Assembly (NCBI GenBank): GCA_013360685.1
Contig: JABWBD010000002.1
Coordinates: 1-64,000, forward strand
Direction: 5' to 3'
Source: Pirellulales bacterium
GTDB taxonomy: Bacteria; Planctomycetota; Planctomycetia; Pirellulales; Thermoguttaceae
DNA: 64,000 nt
How positions within the stretch are numbered: position 1 is the first letter of the stretch; every line of letters starts with the position of its first letter. Positions 40,928 through 51,459 of this stretch are shown here, piece after piece. A model generated the notes under the pieces. The model had not been told where the DNA came from. It made no database searches and was given only the letters and a program-made list of their open reading frames with translations. The position numbers and the translations under genes are program-made.

Positions 40928-41437
40928 ATGGCTTCCGATGTCGCGCTGCGATTCGCGTGTCCCCAATGCCGCCAAGTCCTGCAGGTTCGCAAGGATGCGG
41001 CCGGGTCAATGTGCCGGTGTCCGAAATGTGGCACCAGGATGAAGGTGCCCGTCCCAGCGGCGTCTCCACAGCCGGCCGCTGCTCCGGAAGACCGGGACGA
41101 GGAGTACCGCCTATTGCTTGAGGAGCGGCAAGCACCTGCGCTGTCCATGCCTCAACCCAGCGGCGGCCAGGGTGCTCCGGTCTCGGGCGGATCGAAGGCG
41201 GACCGCAGCTTTCTTAGCGGCTTCGAGGGCACTTTTGCCCCGGAGAAGAAAGGGATCGAGAAGGGGATCCTTGGCGGGATGTTGATGATCGTTATCGCCG
41301 TGGTGTGGTTCGTTGCCGGGCTGGCCGCGGGCTACATCTTCTACTACCCGCCGATCCTCTTCATTATCGGGATGTATGCCTTATTGAAGGGCCTATTCAC
41401 GGGTAACATCACCGGGCAGAGGGGCAGCAGGCGGTAG
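40928..41437 (+). CDS. Zinc-ribbon plus TM hypothetical protein
   Basis: FACPQCRQVLQVRKDAAGSMCRCPKCGTRMKVP plus two C-terminal TM segments. Confidence 0.75.
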   Translation: MASDVALRFACPQCRQVLQVRKDAAGSMCRCPKCGTRMKVPVPAASPQPAAAPEDRDEEYRLLLEERQAPALSMPQPSGGQGAPVSGGSKADRSFLSGFEGTFAPEKKGIEKGILGGMLMIVIAVVWFVAGLAAGYIFYYPPILFIIGMYALLKGLFTGNITGQRGSRR

Positions 41438-41671
41438 GGAAAGACTTGGACCGGGCTCATGGGGCAAGAACGGTTCTCGGATTGGGATGGCGGCATGCTT
41501 CAGTTACCCGAACCCCTGGACATCGATCGTGTTTCCAGCCTGGTCGAGTGGCTGGAAGATGCCTCTTGGCTGCCGGAGCCGAGGGGTGAGAAAAACAAGC
41601 GGCATCGCGACCAGCGCGGCGGTCCAAGAAATCAAGAGGCATCGCATGGCAGGATCTCCAATCTCAGACGG

Positions 41672-43321
41672 CTATCGCTCCGCGATGGCGATCGTGGCCC
41701 AGTAGCCGGCCTCGTAGCTCCAGCCGGTGGGCTGATTGACCAACTCCAGCTTGGCCGGTTTCCCGGCCAGCGGCGACAAGTCGACTTCGGCCGTGAGCCA
41801 GCCGTTCTGGGCGGTGGTCTTGTCCACGGGCTTTCGCAGCAGCTCTCGGCCGTCGGCACGCACCACCAGCAGCCAATCGCCTTTGGGATGGCGGCCGACT
41901 TCCAGACGCAGCGCGGTCTGCTTGCCGGCAGGGATCTCCACGGTCCGCGTGAACGCGCAGCCCGTGGTGCGGTCCAGCGGATGCGTGACGAAAACCTTGG
42001 TCTTTCCGCCCCAGCGGTCCTTCAGTCCGGGGTCCATGTCGCGTCCGCAGTTCTCCAGCTTCCAGCCGGGGGCGAATTCCTGCACCTCGAACTTCAGGCC
42101 GGCCGTGATCTTTGCCATTTCTTCCGGGGAATAACGGCTGGCGGCAACCGGTCCCGGTTTCTTCAGGTCTTCAAACGCGCTGGGCCGCGGCGCGCAGACC
42201 GGGATCACAAACACCTCTTCGCCCTGGGCATCCCGCTCGATCCGCGCCCCGGCCTTTGTCATCGCCTGGCGCGCAAGCTTCTCGCACACGCTCACCAGCG
42301 CCGGGAAACTGTACGCGGTGTGGCTGAAAACGGACTTTTCGTCGAGCCGTTTGTAGTAGCGGTCGGGCAGGCGGGACAGCCCGCGGGACGTGAACAGCAC
42401 GCCGCCGCTGGACGACGGGTTGCAGTCGCTGTCGAAGCCGCAACGCGTGGAGATGATCATCGTCTGGTCCAGGTCGCCGTTGCCGTAGAGCAGGCCCATC
42501 AGCACCCAGGCCCCTTCGCGTTTCACGTCCAGGGCGCTGATATTGTAGTTGCGGTCCTGGTTGTACTTCTTTTCGGCCAGCGCCCAGGTCTTTTCCCATT
42601 GGTCCGGGTTTTCCCGGCGCCAGCGGACCATGTCGCGGACCATCTCGGCGTACATCGACCGCTCGGGGATGGCCCGCAGTCCGGCTTCGATGAGGTGCAT
42701 GGGATCGGTTTCAAAGAATGCCTCGGCGTACATGGCGCCCATGAACTGGCCGGCGTACATGCCGTCGCCGTAGTTCATCAGCCGGCCGAATTTTTCGCCC
42801 AGGCCGATCACGATCTGCGGCATGCCGGGGGCGATCAGGCCGGCGAAGTCGGATTCGATCTGGTAATCGATCGCCCCGGCGCAGTTGTGGAACTCGGGAT
42901 GGCTGGAGTCGGGCGGGGCGATTGCGTTGCGGAGGTTCGAGCGCCCGGCGGCGTTGGCGCACCACAGCGGGTAGCGGCTGTTGGCAAAATCGATGCCCGC
43001 CTGCCGGATCGACACGTCAAATCCGTATTGCTCCATCGAGCGGAGGAACGTCATTTCCACGTAAAGGTCGTCCTGGCCGAAAGCGCCGTTGACCAGGTCT
43101 TCGGAGAACGGAGGCATTTTTTCCAGCGGCATGATCGTTTGGAATCGGCCCTCGGTCGGCGCGCCCCAACTCACGCCGATGATCTGGCCGATCCAGCCGG
43201 CCTTCATCTTGTCGCGGTACTCGCGCACGGGAAGCCGCCGCACCGGTTCGTCCGCCGGCGCCGAGAAGCTCCAAGGTGAAAGCAGCCACAGGGCCAACCA
43301 CGCAAGATGCAGTCTTTTCAT
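41672..43321 (-). CDS. ADP-ribosylglycohydrolase family protein, secreted
   Basis: GWIGQIIGVSWGAPTEG, FGQDDLYVEMTFLRSMEQYG, CGFDSDCNPSSSGG. Confidence 0.85.
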   Translation of the reverse strand: MKRLHLAWLALWLLSPWSFSAPADEPVRRLPVREYRDKMKAGWIGQIIGVSWGAPTEGRFQTIMPLEKMPPFSEDLVNGAFGQDDLYVEMTFLRSMEQYGFDVSIRQAGIDFANSRYPLWCANAAGRSNLRNAIAPPDSSHPEFHNCAGAIDYQIESDFAGLIAPGMPQIVIGLGEKFGRLMNYGDGMYAGQFMGAMYAEAFFETDPMHLIEAGLRAIPERSMYAEMVRDMVRWRRENPDQWEKTWALAEKKYNQDRNYNISALDVKREGAWVLMGLLYGNGDLDQTMIISTRCGFDSDCNPSSSGGVLFTSRGLSRLPDRYYKRLDEKSVFSHTAYSFPALVSVCEKLARQAMTKAGARIERDAQGEEVFVIPVCAPRPSAFEDLKKPGPVAASRYSPEEMAKITAGLKFEVQEFAPGWKLENCGRDMDPGLKDRWGGKTKVFVTHPLDRTTGCAFTRTVEIPAGKQTALRLEVGRHPKGDWLLVVRADGRELLRKPVDKTTAQNGWLTAEVDLSPLAGKPAKLELVNQPTGWSYEAGYWATIAIAER

Positions 43322-43346
43322 GGGTCACCTGATCTCTCGATCCAAG

Positions 43347-43404
43347 GTAGCAGGCACGCTCCGCCGTGCCGTCCGCCACGGCACGGCGGGGCGTGCCTGC
43401 TGCC
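43347..43404. repeat. REP-like inverted pair, family C
   Basis: GTAGcaggcacgctccgccgtgccgt ... acggcacggcggggcgtgcctgCTGC. Confidence 0.7.
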
Positions 43405-43444
43405 TTTCTTGTGGCAGTTGTTGATTCGCCGATCCTAAGCCGCC

Positions 43445-43470
43445 GGCCGGTCGTTGTCAACAACCGATCG
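43445..43470. repeat. 26-bp direct repeat, copy 1 (upstream of TA cassette)
   Basis: ggccggtcgttgtcaacaaccgatcg, identical at 44425-44450. Confidence 0.9.
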
Positions 43471-43599
43471 ACCACCGCGCGGGAGTGACGGACTTCGGAC
43501 GCCGAGAGGCGTTCACTGCGTCTCAATCCAGCCGCTCGAGCACATCGCCGAACGGACTCCAGTTCGCTCCAGATGCTCGCCTCATCATGCTGCTGATGG

Positions 43600-43605
43600 T
43601 ATAAT
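43600..43605 (+). promoter_or_regulatory. Extended -10 promoter (TGGTATAAT) of the TA operon
   Basis: tggtataat 36 bp upstream of the DUF433 ATG; conserved in the second copy near 46350. Confidence 0.5.
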
Positions 43606-43640
43606 GATGCCTGAAACTCTAACCCACAAGGAGTTCTCTC

Positions 43641-43970
43641 ATGGCTTCCGGCGTAAAGACCACGCCTACCGAATATGCACACATTGTCCACACTGCGGGC
43701 ATGCTTGGCGGCGAGGCCCGCATCGATGGACACCGTATCCGAGTACGCGACGTGGTAGCCGCTCGCGATCGGGGGGGGCTGTCTCCCGAGGAAATCGCCG
43801 CCACGATCTATCCGAACCTTTCGTTGGCTGAAGTGTATGCCGCACTTGCGTACTATGAAGATCATCGGGACGAGATCGACCGGGCTTTCGAAGACGAGAC
43901 CCGTGTCGTTGATGACTTCCGCCGCGCCCACCCTGGGCTAGTCCGCGACCACGCCTCGGGAAACGGTTAA
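43641..43970 (+). CDS. DUF433 domain protein (antitoxin)
   Basis: GGEARIDGHRIRVRDVVAARDRGGLSPEEIAATIYPNLSLAEVYAALAYYEDHRDEID. Confidence 0.9.
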   Translation: MASGVKTTPTEYAHIVHTAGMLGGEARIDGHRIRVRDVVAARDRGGLSPEEIAATIYPNLSLAEVYAALAYYEDHRDEIDRAFEDETRVVDDFRRAHPGLVRDHASGNG

Positions 43971-43973
43971 GCA

Positions 43974-44312
43974 ATGCTCAAAGGTTATGCCGATGTCCAC
44001 GTGGTCTTCGCTATCGTCGAGGCCCTTCGTCGCCGTGGAATGGACGTGGACACGGTTCAAGATCGGGGACGCGACGAGGCCGAGGACGCAGAACTCTTGG
44101 CCGAGGCACTTGCCTCCCAGCGCGTGATGCTCACCAACGATACCGACTTCCTCGCGTTGGCCGCAAGCCACGCAGCGCGAGGCGAGACCTTTGCACCAAT
44201 TTACTTCTGGCCACAGCAGGGGCGTCCCATTGGTGAGATGGTGCGGCGTGTCCTCCGCGAGGCCGCCTCGGAGGACTATGGCTCGGCCTGCTCGCGGGTT
44301 CATTTTCTGTGA
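43974..44312 (+). CDS. DUF5615 PIN-like protein (toxin)
   Basis: YADVHVVFAIVEALRRRGMDVDTVQDRG...RVMLTNDTDFL; directly downstream of DUF433. Confidence 0.88.
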   Translation: MLKGYADVHVVFAIVEALRRRGMDVDTVQDRGRDEAEDAELLAEALASQRVMLTNDTDFLALAASHAARGETFAPIYFWPQQGRPIGEMVRRVLREAASEDYGSACSRVHFL

Positions 44313-44424
44313 GACAGGCGGCACAAACCTCCACCACGTTTGCAGTTCTTGACACGACCGTTTCCTTCATGGCTGATGGATCGCCGTTGTCGGAGAAACG
44401 TCACACAACTTGAAGTAAATCGCG

Positions 44425-44450
44425 GGCCGGTCGTTGTCAACAACCGATCG
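44425..44450. repeat. 26-bp direct repeat, copy 2 (downstream of TA cassette)
   Basis: Identical to 43445-43470. Confidence 0.9.
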
Positions 44451-44469
44451 ATCGCCACGCGCCGGCAGT

Positions 44470-45435
44470 TCAATCGCGAGGAATGCTCCGCAGCACGTCG
44501 GTCGGGGCGTAGTCGTCCGTCAGGATAGGCCCGTTGCGCTCGTAGTCGTCGCGCATCCCGCCCTCTTCGACAATCTCGGGAAGGTCCACCGTGAACTTCT
44601 TCTCTTCCTGCAACCGGCGCGACGTAGCCAGCAGGGCCGCTTTGCCGGGCGGGTTGGGACTCAGGCTGCTCACGACGACCACGTTCCCCCTCGTCCCGTA
44701 GGACCACTGATTGGGGAAAACCGCGGCCAGAGTCCGCCGGTGGTAATGATACGATTCGAAGCCCGGCTGCAGGTTGCTGACGACAATGCCATCCGCGGTG
44801 AGCAGCTCCTTGAGATCCTCGGCGTATTCCTTGGTGGTCAAGTGGTAGGGGATATAGCCGCCGCGAAATGCATCGAGGAAGATGATGTCGTACTTTCTCT
44901 TCGCGCGCAGGAACCGCCGGACCTGCACCCGGCCGTCGCGGACGTAGACCTTCATCCGGTCGTCCTCCTTGAAGCCGAAGAAGTCCTTGGCTGCTGCCGC
45001 CACGTCCGGGTCCAGTTCCACGTTGTCGATGCTTGCCTCGGGAAAGTAGTGGTGAATCGCCATGGGGAGCGTTCCTCCTCCCAAACCGACAAGAAGGATC
45101 GACTTGGGGGCCGGCTGATGAGCGAAAGCCGCAAGCATCAACCGGTAGTACCGCAGCTCGAACTGCAACGGCTGGGCGATATTGATGGCCGACTCCTCGT
45201 ACTCGCCGCCCGAGCGGCGAAACTGTAGTCGTCGGATGCTGCCGTTTTCCGTGACGCGGATGTAGTGGTAAAGGGTCTCCTTCTCGAAAAGGACCGTGCT
45301 CGTGCCGTCGCTGCCGCGGGCCTCTCCGGCCGTGGGCCCGACCGGGGTGGTTTCTTCCGGCTCTTGCGCAACCGCCGGCCGGGCAAGTCCTGCACCGAAC
45401 CCCAAGGCGAGCATGAACAAGAAAACGCATCTCAC
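44470..45435 (-). CDS. Spermidine synthase-like (PABS) methyltransferase-fold protein
   Basis: SILLVGLGGGTLPMAIHHYFPEASIDNVELDPDV...YDIIFLDAFRGGYIPYHLTTKEYAEDL; GTG start overlapping the upstream stop. Confidence 0.82.
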   Translation of the reverse strand: MRCVFLFMLALGFGAGLARPAVAQEPEETTPVGPTAGEARGSDGTSTVLFEKETLYHYIRVTENGSIRRLQFRRSGGEYEESAINIAQPLQFELRYYRLMLAAFAHQPAPKSILLVGLGGGTLPMAIHHYFPEASIDNVELDPDVAAAAKDFFGFKEDDRMKVYVRDGRVQVRRFLRAKRKYDIIFLDAFRGGYIPYHLTTKEYAEDLKELLTADGIVVSNLQPGFESYHYHRRTLAAVFPNQWSYGTRGNVVVVSSLSPNPPGKAALLATSRRLQEEKKFTVDLPEIVEEGGMRDDYERNGPILTDDYAPTDVLRSIPRD

Positions 45436-46058
45436 GGCGATTCCTCCTTCCTGCGCAACGCTTCCGCCGAGTACCACACCGTCAATAGCCACACGGCAAC
45501 GAGGACGAGCGCCGCCGCGGAAAGAAACAGGATGTGCCGGATGCCCATCCAGAGTATGAAGTAGAACGCCGTGAGCAGGCATCCCAGAAAGCTGCCGAGC
45601 GTCGAAATCGCGTAGAGCGCGCCCGCGCTGGCGCCCACGGTGGCCAGGTTGTGTGCCACAAGGCTTATCGCGTACGGCGATACCATGCCCAGCAACATGC
45701 TGGGAAGGAAGAAAAACGCCGTCGCGGCCAGCAGCGACCCCCAGCGTTCGTGGAGGTCGAGGTCGGCGAACCACTCGCTGGCAACCTCGTGCCACAGAGC
45801 CACGGGCACGAGGGAAACGGCGGCGGCCAGGATCACGAAGGCAAGCCCCGGGCCGTGCGGGAATCTCTGCGACATCAAGCCGCCCAGGAAGTATCCTGCG
45901 CTCAGGGCCGCCAGAAACACGCTGATCACACTTCCCCACACCCAGACTCCGCTTCCGAAATACGGTGCGAGCATGCGCCCCCCGACGATCTCCAATCCCA
46001 TCAGAATCCATCCGCAACCGAACACGGTAACGGCAACCCCAATCGTGCGAAGCATCAT
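45432..46058 (-). CDS. Membrane protein homologous to the TM domain of fused-type spermidine synthases
   Basis: GLEIVGGRMLAPYFGSGVWVWGSVISVFLAALSAGYFLGG...LLGMVSPYAISL. Confidence 0.75.
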   Translation of the reverse strand: MMLRTIGVAVTVFGCGWILMGLEIVGGRMLAPYFGSGVWVWGSVISVFLAALSAGYFLGGLMSQRFPHGPGLAFVILAAAVSLVPVALWHEVASEWFADLDLHERWGSLLAATAFFFLPSMLLGMVSPYAISLVAHNLATVGASAGALYAISTLGSFLGCLLTAFYFILWMGIRHILFLSAAALVLVAVWLLTVWYSAEALRRKEESP

Positions 46059-46323
46059 CGACCGCTCCTGGCATGACGGTTTCCGTGGTTTCCCCTCCCC
46101 GCCCGTCTATTATGGGGAGTCCTGTCCTTTTCACAAGATCTAGGGCGTCTGCCCCCCTTTCCAAGCACCGATCCTGCATCGCGGGCCGGTCGTTGTCAAC
46201 CGGCGATAGGCCGCCGCGCGGGAGTGAACGACTTCGGATGCCAAGAACCGTTCCGCGCGTCTCATCCGGTCGTTCGAGTACGTCGCGGAAGGGACATCCA
46301 ATTCGCACAGATGCTCTTCTCCC

Positions 46324-46470
46324 GCTCGCCTCATCACGCTGCTGACGGTATAATGATGCCTGGCACTCTGGCCCACAAGGAGTTCTCCCATGACTTCCGG
46401 CGCAAAGACCACACCCACCGAATATGCATACATTGTCCACACTGCGGGCATGCTTGGCGGCGAGGCCCGC
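46324..46470 (+). pseudogene. Truncated second copy of the DUF433 antitoxin promoter and 5' end
   Basis: Near-identical to 43575-43722, then abrupt divergence. Confidence 0.85.
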
Positions 46471-47342
46471 AGATGCGGCCCGCGGACCCGCCGGCTGTTG
46501 CGAAACACGGGAAGGTGGACGGTGTCGGCCACTTGGCCCAGCGGCGTGGCGGAATCAACCGCCGACAGTGCGGTGAGGTAACGGTTGTTGGCCGCCTGGG
46601 AGACCTCGGCCCGCCGCGGCAGGTCCACCATACCCTTCCGCAGCCGCCGCCACTTCTTCTTTCCCTGTGGATCGGCCTCGCTGGCCCGGTACACTGCCAG
46701 CTCGCGGGCGTCGTTCACGGTGGTCTCGACCCGCAGCACCGAACCCTGCTTGTCGTACATCTTGATCGAGTTGCGGTTCATGCGGTGTTTGATCCGCACG
46801 CCTTCTGGCCGGTACTCCAGGTCGCTCACCACTTCGCCGTTGAATCGCACGTCCACGCCTTTGCCCCGTGGGATTCGCGTCCGTCCCAGGAACCGCATCA
46901 CGTCGCGGCTGGAGAAGGTCGAGGTGCCGTAGCGAATCCAAAGCGGATACAGCTTGGCCAGCGATTCCGGCGAGCGGAACATCACGTCGGTGGCCCACTC
47001 GGTTTCGTCGGCCGACCAGTAGTGTAGCGGAATTCCGCCCCAAGCCGGCAACCGGTCCAGCGCTGGGCACGCCCGCTGGAGCAGGCATTGGAGGATTTCC
47101 GCCCACTTGGCCCATGGCTGGGCGTCCAGCCGCGCTTGGGCGCCGGCCAGGTCGGCCACGTCCACCAGGCGGTTGTCCCGCCGCAGGAAACCGATGCCCG
47201 CCTTTTCCAGATCGCGGCACAACCACTCGCGTGCCGTTGACGCATACGTGAACCGTGAACGGCAACCAGGATTGAATCCGCACGTGACACAGCCCGAGCA
47301 GCGGCACACCCCGGGTCGCTTTCCTCCCGGAACCGTGCAAGG
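46471..47342 (-). pseudogene. Frameshifted orphan gene (function unknown)
   Basis: N-terminus (RIQSWLPFTVHVCVNG) and the rest (REWLCRDLEKAGIGFLRRDNRLVDVADLAG...) lie in different frames; one extra T at + 47233. Confidence 0.7.
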
Positions 47343-47356
47343 TCACTTTGGCCCAT

Positions 47357-48142
47357 CTACCGCAGCGCCGCCATTCCCGGCCTCCATACCTTGCCGACCG
47401 GCGCCAGGTAAACGGTAAACTCGTCTTTCCCGTCTACTCGCAAGAGTTCGTCCATCGCTTCCTGGTGATAGGCGGCTACCGCGCAGGTCCCTGCGCCGAT
47501 GGCTTCGCAGGCGAGATAGAGGTTCTGGCAGACGTGTCCGGCGTCCAGCGCGATCGCCTTGTGGGCCGCCGCGCCATAGCGCCATTCCATGCGATAGGGC
47601 AGCGCCGTCCAAATGAACGTCACCGCCGCCTGTCCCACGAACGCCTGCCCCAGCGCTGCCGCCGCCAGCTTGGCCGCCGCGCGCTTCTCCTGAAACTCGA
47701 AGAGAAGCTGATGTTCGACCGGCAGGTACCGATAAAAAGCCGGGTCCAGCCCTTCCACGCTGAACACGCACAGGTAGGTCTCCAGCACATGTCTCGCGCC
47801 GGCCGATGGCACGGTCCGCAGTGCGCTGCCGGAGTCCAGCCGCCGGCGGATGCCTTGCGTCGCCCAAAGCAGGAAGGAAAGCTCATCCAGGATCAAGGGC
47901 TCGCCCGTATACCTCCGCCGGCTCTCGCGGTTGCCGATCGCCGTCTCCAGGCCCACCGGGCCGATTCCTTTCCATCGGCCCGGCGCACAGAGATCGATTC
48001 TCCTGGCGTCGGGGGCGAACGGTTTCTCCACCGGAGGCGGCGCAATGCCCCGGTACTGGTCGATCTCGGAGAAATCGAGCGTCTGTCGGACGGTGTCCTT
48101 GAGGAATTGGCGTCCCTCGTCGATTCGCGGGTCGTGGGGCAT
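47357..48142 (-). CDS. SagB/ThcOx-type nitroreductase family dehydrogenase
   Basis: AIGNRESRRRYTGEPLILDELSFLLWATQGI...TVPSAGARHVLETYLCV...DAGHVCQNLYLACEAIGAGTCAVAAY. Confidence 0.88.
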   Translation of the reverse strand: MPHDPRIDEGRQFLKDTVRQTLDFSEIDQYRGIAPPPVEKPFAPDARRIDLCAPGRWKGIGPVGLETAIGNRESRRRYTGEPLILDELSFLLWATQGIRRRLDSGSALRTVPSAGARHVLETYLCVFSVEGLDPAFYRYLPVEHQLLFEFQEKRAAAKLAAAALGQAFVGQAAVTFIWTALPYRMEWRYGAAAHKAIALDAGHVCQNLYLACEAIGAGTCAVAAYHQEAMDELLRVDGKDEFTVYLAPVGKVWRPGMAALR

Positions 48143-48160
48143 GGAAGACTCCGGAAAAAC

Positions 48161-48637
48161 TTACCGCCCCTCAAGAACCGCGACGGCCAGGCTGTACATG
48201 TACCACATGCCCACCGTGCCGATGGCCACGAAGAACATCGCGCTCGCCATGGCAAGATTTCCCAACCGCCGCGCGCGGTGGCCGGTCCGCACGAGCGTGT
48301 CTCGGATCACCTTCGTCCCCGGCGGTGGATACTGCCCGGTGCTCTGGATTTGCCACGACAAACGGCCGAACCAGACGGCCATTCCCAGGAAGCTCAGTGC
48401 GGCGATCGACGCAATCACCCGGATCAGCCCCACCGCGCGGGAGATCGCCCTGTCCAGGTCCGTCTCGGCGAGCTCCCGGATCGCTCCCAGACGCGCTTGA
48501 AGCAACCACAGGATCGCCAGCCCGGAAAGCGCGAGCAGACAGACCAGCAGCACGGCCCGGCGTCGGAGACGCGGATCCGCCCGCACGACCTCCGGCTGGC
48601 CCTGGTTGCCGGGCCTTTCGACGCTCTGAGAGTCCAC
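48161..48637 (-). CDS. Hypothetical membrane protein
   Basis: Hydrophobic segments RRRAVLLVCLLALSGLAILWLL, GNLAMASAMFFVAIGTVGMWYMYSL; start uncertain. Confidence 0.55.
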   Translation of the reverse strand: MDSQSVERPGNQGQPEVVRADPRLRRRAVLLVCLLALSGLAILWLLQARLGAIRELAETDLDRAISRAVGLIRVIASIAALSFLGMAVWFGRLSWQIQSTGQYPPPGTKVIRDTLVRTGHRARRLGNLAMASAMFFVAIGTVGMWYMYSLAVAVLEGR

Positions 48638-48723
48638 GTTAATCACCTCCGCACGGGCTTGCCCTCCCGTCACGAACGTGATTATGCCGCGCTGGCCGCT
48701 GCAACTCAAGCCCCGCCGCGACC

Positions 48724-49647
48724 TCAATACTCGCCCACCACTTCGCCTCCCGCTCGGGTCGTCAGGGCGTCGTAGACGGCCGCGTCCATCGTCTCTTTCA
48801 AGAACTGCACCGATCCGTCCACGAACGCGTGCTGGGCCCCGCCCGGGTGGAAACTCGACGGCCCGTACGCCTGGCCGATCGAATTCGGAAAGACGCCGCC
48901 GGGAAAATACGGGGTATGGTTGATCGACACCGTGCTGCCGGCAAAGGTCGGACTTGTCAGGTCGGTCCACCGCGCGGCGACCGCTGCGCTCGTCCCGTCG
49001 ATCCACACCGCCGAACGTTCCTCGCGCGTTTCGGCCAGGGCAATCGTATTCGACGTACCGTCGCTCACGTCGCGAAACCTATTCCTGGAACCCGGAAACA
49101 TCACTCCCTCCGGCGGTATGACGCCGGACAATCCCACCACGGTCCTCGCGCCCAACGCGACATAGTTGCGGATGGCGAACTTGTCGTACCCAACGGTCGT
49201 CACATAGACCGGATCGTCGCTGTAATCCCTCCCGGCATAGCTGGGGCAGCGGTAGAAGGGCAGGATTTGCGAAGCGACCGTGCGATTGGCCGGATCGAGC
49301 GAGGAAACGTTGTAGTTCACCTTGTCGGCGACGTTTCCCTGCTCCAGGTAGGGCAAAAGCAGACTGGCGAAGCTGTGCAGGTGGATACTCGGGTCCGCCG
49401 GTCCCGTCCCCGGGTAGTTCCACACGCCCGCTCCGATCCTGCTGGTGCTGCTCGGTGGAAAGACCTTGAACGAATCCTCGTAGTTGTGCAATGCCAGGGC
49501 GATCTGCTTGAGATGGTTCTTGCACTGCGTGCGGCGGGCCGCCTCCCGGGCCGCCTGGACCGCGGGCAGGAGCAACGCAATCAAGATCCCGATGATCGCG
49601 ATCACCACAAGCAGTTCCACGAGCGTAAAACCTCGATAGCGACCCAT
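48724..49647 (-). CDS. DUF1559 prepilin-type N-terminal cleavage protein
   Basis: [38 protein letters not shown]-terminal [12 protein letters not shown]. Confidence 0.95.
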   Translation of the reverse strand: MGRYRGFTLVELLVVIAIIGILIALLLPAVQAAREAARRTQCKNHLKQIALALHNYEDSFKVFPPSSTSRIGAGVWNYPGTGPADPSIHLHSFASLLLPYLEQGNVADKVNYNVSSLDPANRTVASQILPFYRCPSYAGRDYSDDPVYVTTVGYDKFAIRNYVALGARTVVGLSGVIPPEGVMFPGSRNRFRDVSDGTSNTIALAETREERSAVWIDGTSAAVAARWTDLTSPTFAGSTVSINHTPYFPGGVFPNSIGQAYGPSSFHPGGAQHAFVDGSVQFLKETMDAAVYDALTTRAGGEVVGEY

Positions 49648-49992
49648 CCGCACGACTCCCAACGGTTCAGCGAGTCTCCGCCGCGTGCGCGGGACTCTCG
49701 CGCAGTTGCCGGATCCTCTCCTCTATTCGAATGACTCCAATAGCTCCCTAACGATATGCCGTTGGACCCCGCGAGTCAATCAACGGGGTAGTGAGCTGCC
49801 CACGCTCGCTGTCCCGGAGAGGGACGGTTCGCCGAAAAACCGCCGGCGAGAGAAGAGCCCCGCTTGTCCGGACGCAGACGGCCGGTACTATGATGTTTTG
49901 GACACACAACTCGCCCGCACGCGCGCCACGTTTTCCTGAGTTTTCTTCGGCCTCAGATCCGCACGGCCTTCCAGCACAACGAGGGACAGATC

Positions 49993-51459
49993 ATGGCTAT
50001 AGCCACCCATCCCGTCCGCACGCCGAAAATCACCGAGACCGGACTGTTCATCGACGGCCGATTCCAGCCGTCGGCCGGCGGCAAGACCTTCCCGACCATC
50101 AATCCGGCCACGGAGGAAGTGTTGGCCGAGATCTCCGAGGGTACGGCCGAGGACGTGGATCGTGCGGTGCGGGCGGCCCGCCGGGCCCTCCAGTCCGGTC
50201 CCTGGGCGACGATGGACGCTCGCGACCGAGGATCGCTCCTGCTCCAATTGGCCGATGCCATCCAGCAAGAGCGGGAAGAACTGGCCGTGCTGGAAACTCT
50301 GGACAACGGCAAGCGGCTGGCCGATTCCCGCGTCGACGTGACGCTGTGCGTCGAGGCCCTTCGCTACTACGCCGGATACGCCGACAAGATCTACGGCAAG
50401 ACGATCCCCGTGCGAGGGCCGTTCTTCACCTACACCCGCCGCGAGCCCGTCGGCGTGGCCGGCCAGATCATCCCCTGGAACTTCCCGATGGTCAACGTGG
50501 TCTGGAAATGGGCGCCTGCCCTGGCGGCCGGCTGCACCGTGGTGCTCAAACCGGCCGAGCAGACGCCGCTGACCGCCCTGCGGCTCGCCCGCATTGCCAA
50601 GGAGGCGGGCATTCCCGACGGCGTGGTCAACGTCGTCCCCGGCGGACCGGCAACCGGGGCGGCCATCGTACGACATCCCGGCGTGGACAAGATTGCCTTT
50701 ACCGGCTCCTGCGAAGTCGGGCAGACGATCATGCGCGAGGCAGCTTCCACGTTGAAACGCGTGACTCTGGAACTCGGCGGAAAGAGCCCCAACATCCTCT
50801 TCGCGGACTGTGATCTCGACACGGCGATTGCCCAATCGCATAACGCCCTCTACTGGAACCAGGGCCAGGTCTGCGCATCGGGAAGCCGGTTGTTCGTCGA
50901 AGACAAGATCTACGACCAGGTGGTCGAGAAGATCGCCGAGCGGAACCGGAAGTATAAGGTCGGCGATCCGTTTGATCCCGAAACCGAGCAAGGGCCGCAG
51001 GTGGACCGCGCCCAATTCGAGAAGGTGCTCGACTACATCGGCCTCGGCAAACACGAGGGGGCGGAATGCCTCACGGGCGGCGGCCGTTTCGGGAATCGCG
51101 GCTATTACGTGGAACCTACGCTTTTCGCGAACGTCAAGGACGAGATGGTCATCGCCCGAGAGGAGATTTTTGGCCCCGTGCTCTGCGCGCTTCGCTTCTC
51201 CGACGTGGAAGAGGTTATCGAGCGGGCCAACAACACGACCTTCGGACTGGCCGCCGCCGTCTGGACCCGCGACATCACGAAGGCCCACCGTCTGGCCAAC
51301 CGCATCAAGGCCGGAACCGTCTGGATCAATTGCTACTACGGCGTAGACCTGGCCGCGCCCTTCGGCGGTTACAGGATGTCCGGCCTCGGACGCGAACTCG
51401 GCGAAGAGGGCATCCTGGGATACACCGAACTGAAGACGGTTGCCGTGAAACTTGCGTGA
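49993..51459 (+). CDS. Aldehyde dehydrogenase family protein
   Basis: [73 protein letters not shown]. Confidence 0.96.
   Translation: MAIATHPVRTPKITETGLFIDGRFQPSAGGKTFPTINPATEEVLAEISEGTAEDVDRAVRAARRALQSGPWATMDARDRGSLLLQLADAIQQEREELAVLETLDNGKRLADSRVDVTLCVEALRYYAGYADKIYGKTIPVRGPFFTYTRREPVGVAGQIIPWNFPMVNVVWKWAPALAAGCTVVLKPAEQTPLTALRLARIAKEAGIPDGVVNVVPGGPATGAAIVRHPGVDKIAFTGSCEVGQTIMREAASTLKRVTLELGGKSPNILFADCDLDTAIAQSHNALYWNQGQVCASGSRLFVEDKIYDQVVEKIAERNRKYKVGDPFDPETEQGPQVDRAQFEKVLDYIGLGKHEGAECLTGGGRFGNRGYYVEPTLFANVKDEMVIAREEIFGPVLCALRFSDVEEVIERANNTTFGLAAAVWTRDITKAHRLANRIKAGTVWINCYYGVDLAAPFGGYRMSGLGRELGEEGILGYTELKTVAVKLA

Noticed and set aside
41459-43279. 606-aa plus ORF
   Set aside because: Antisense to the ADP-ribosylglycohydrolase.
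47348-48775. 475-aa plus ORF
   Set aside because: Antisense to the SagB-type gene and membrane protein.
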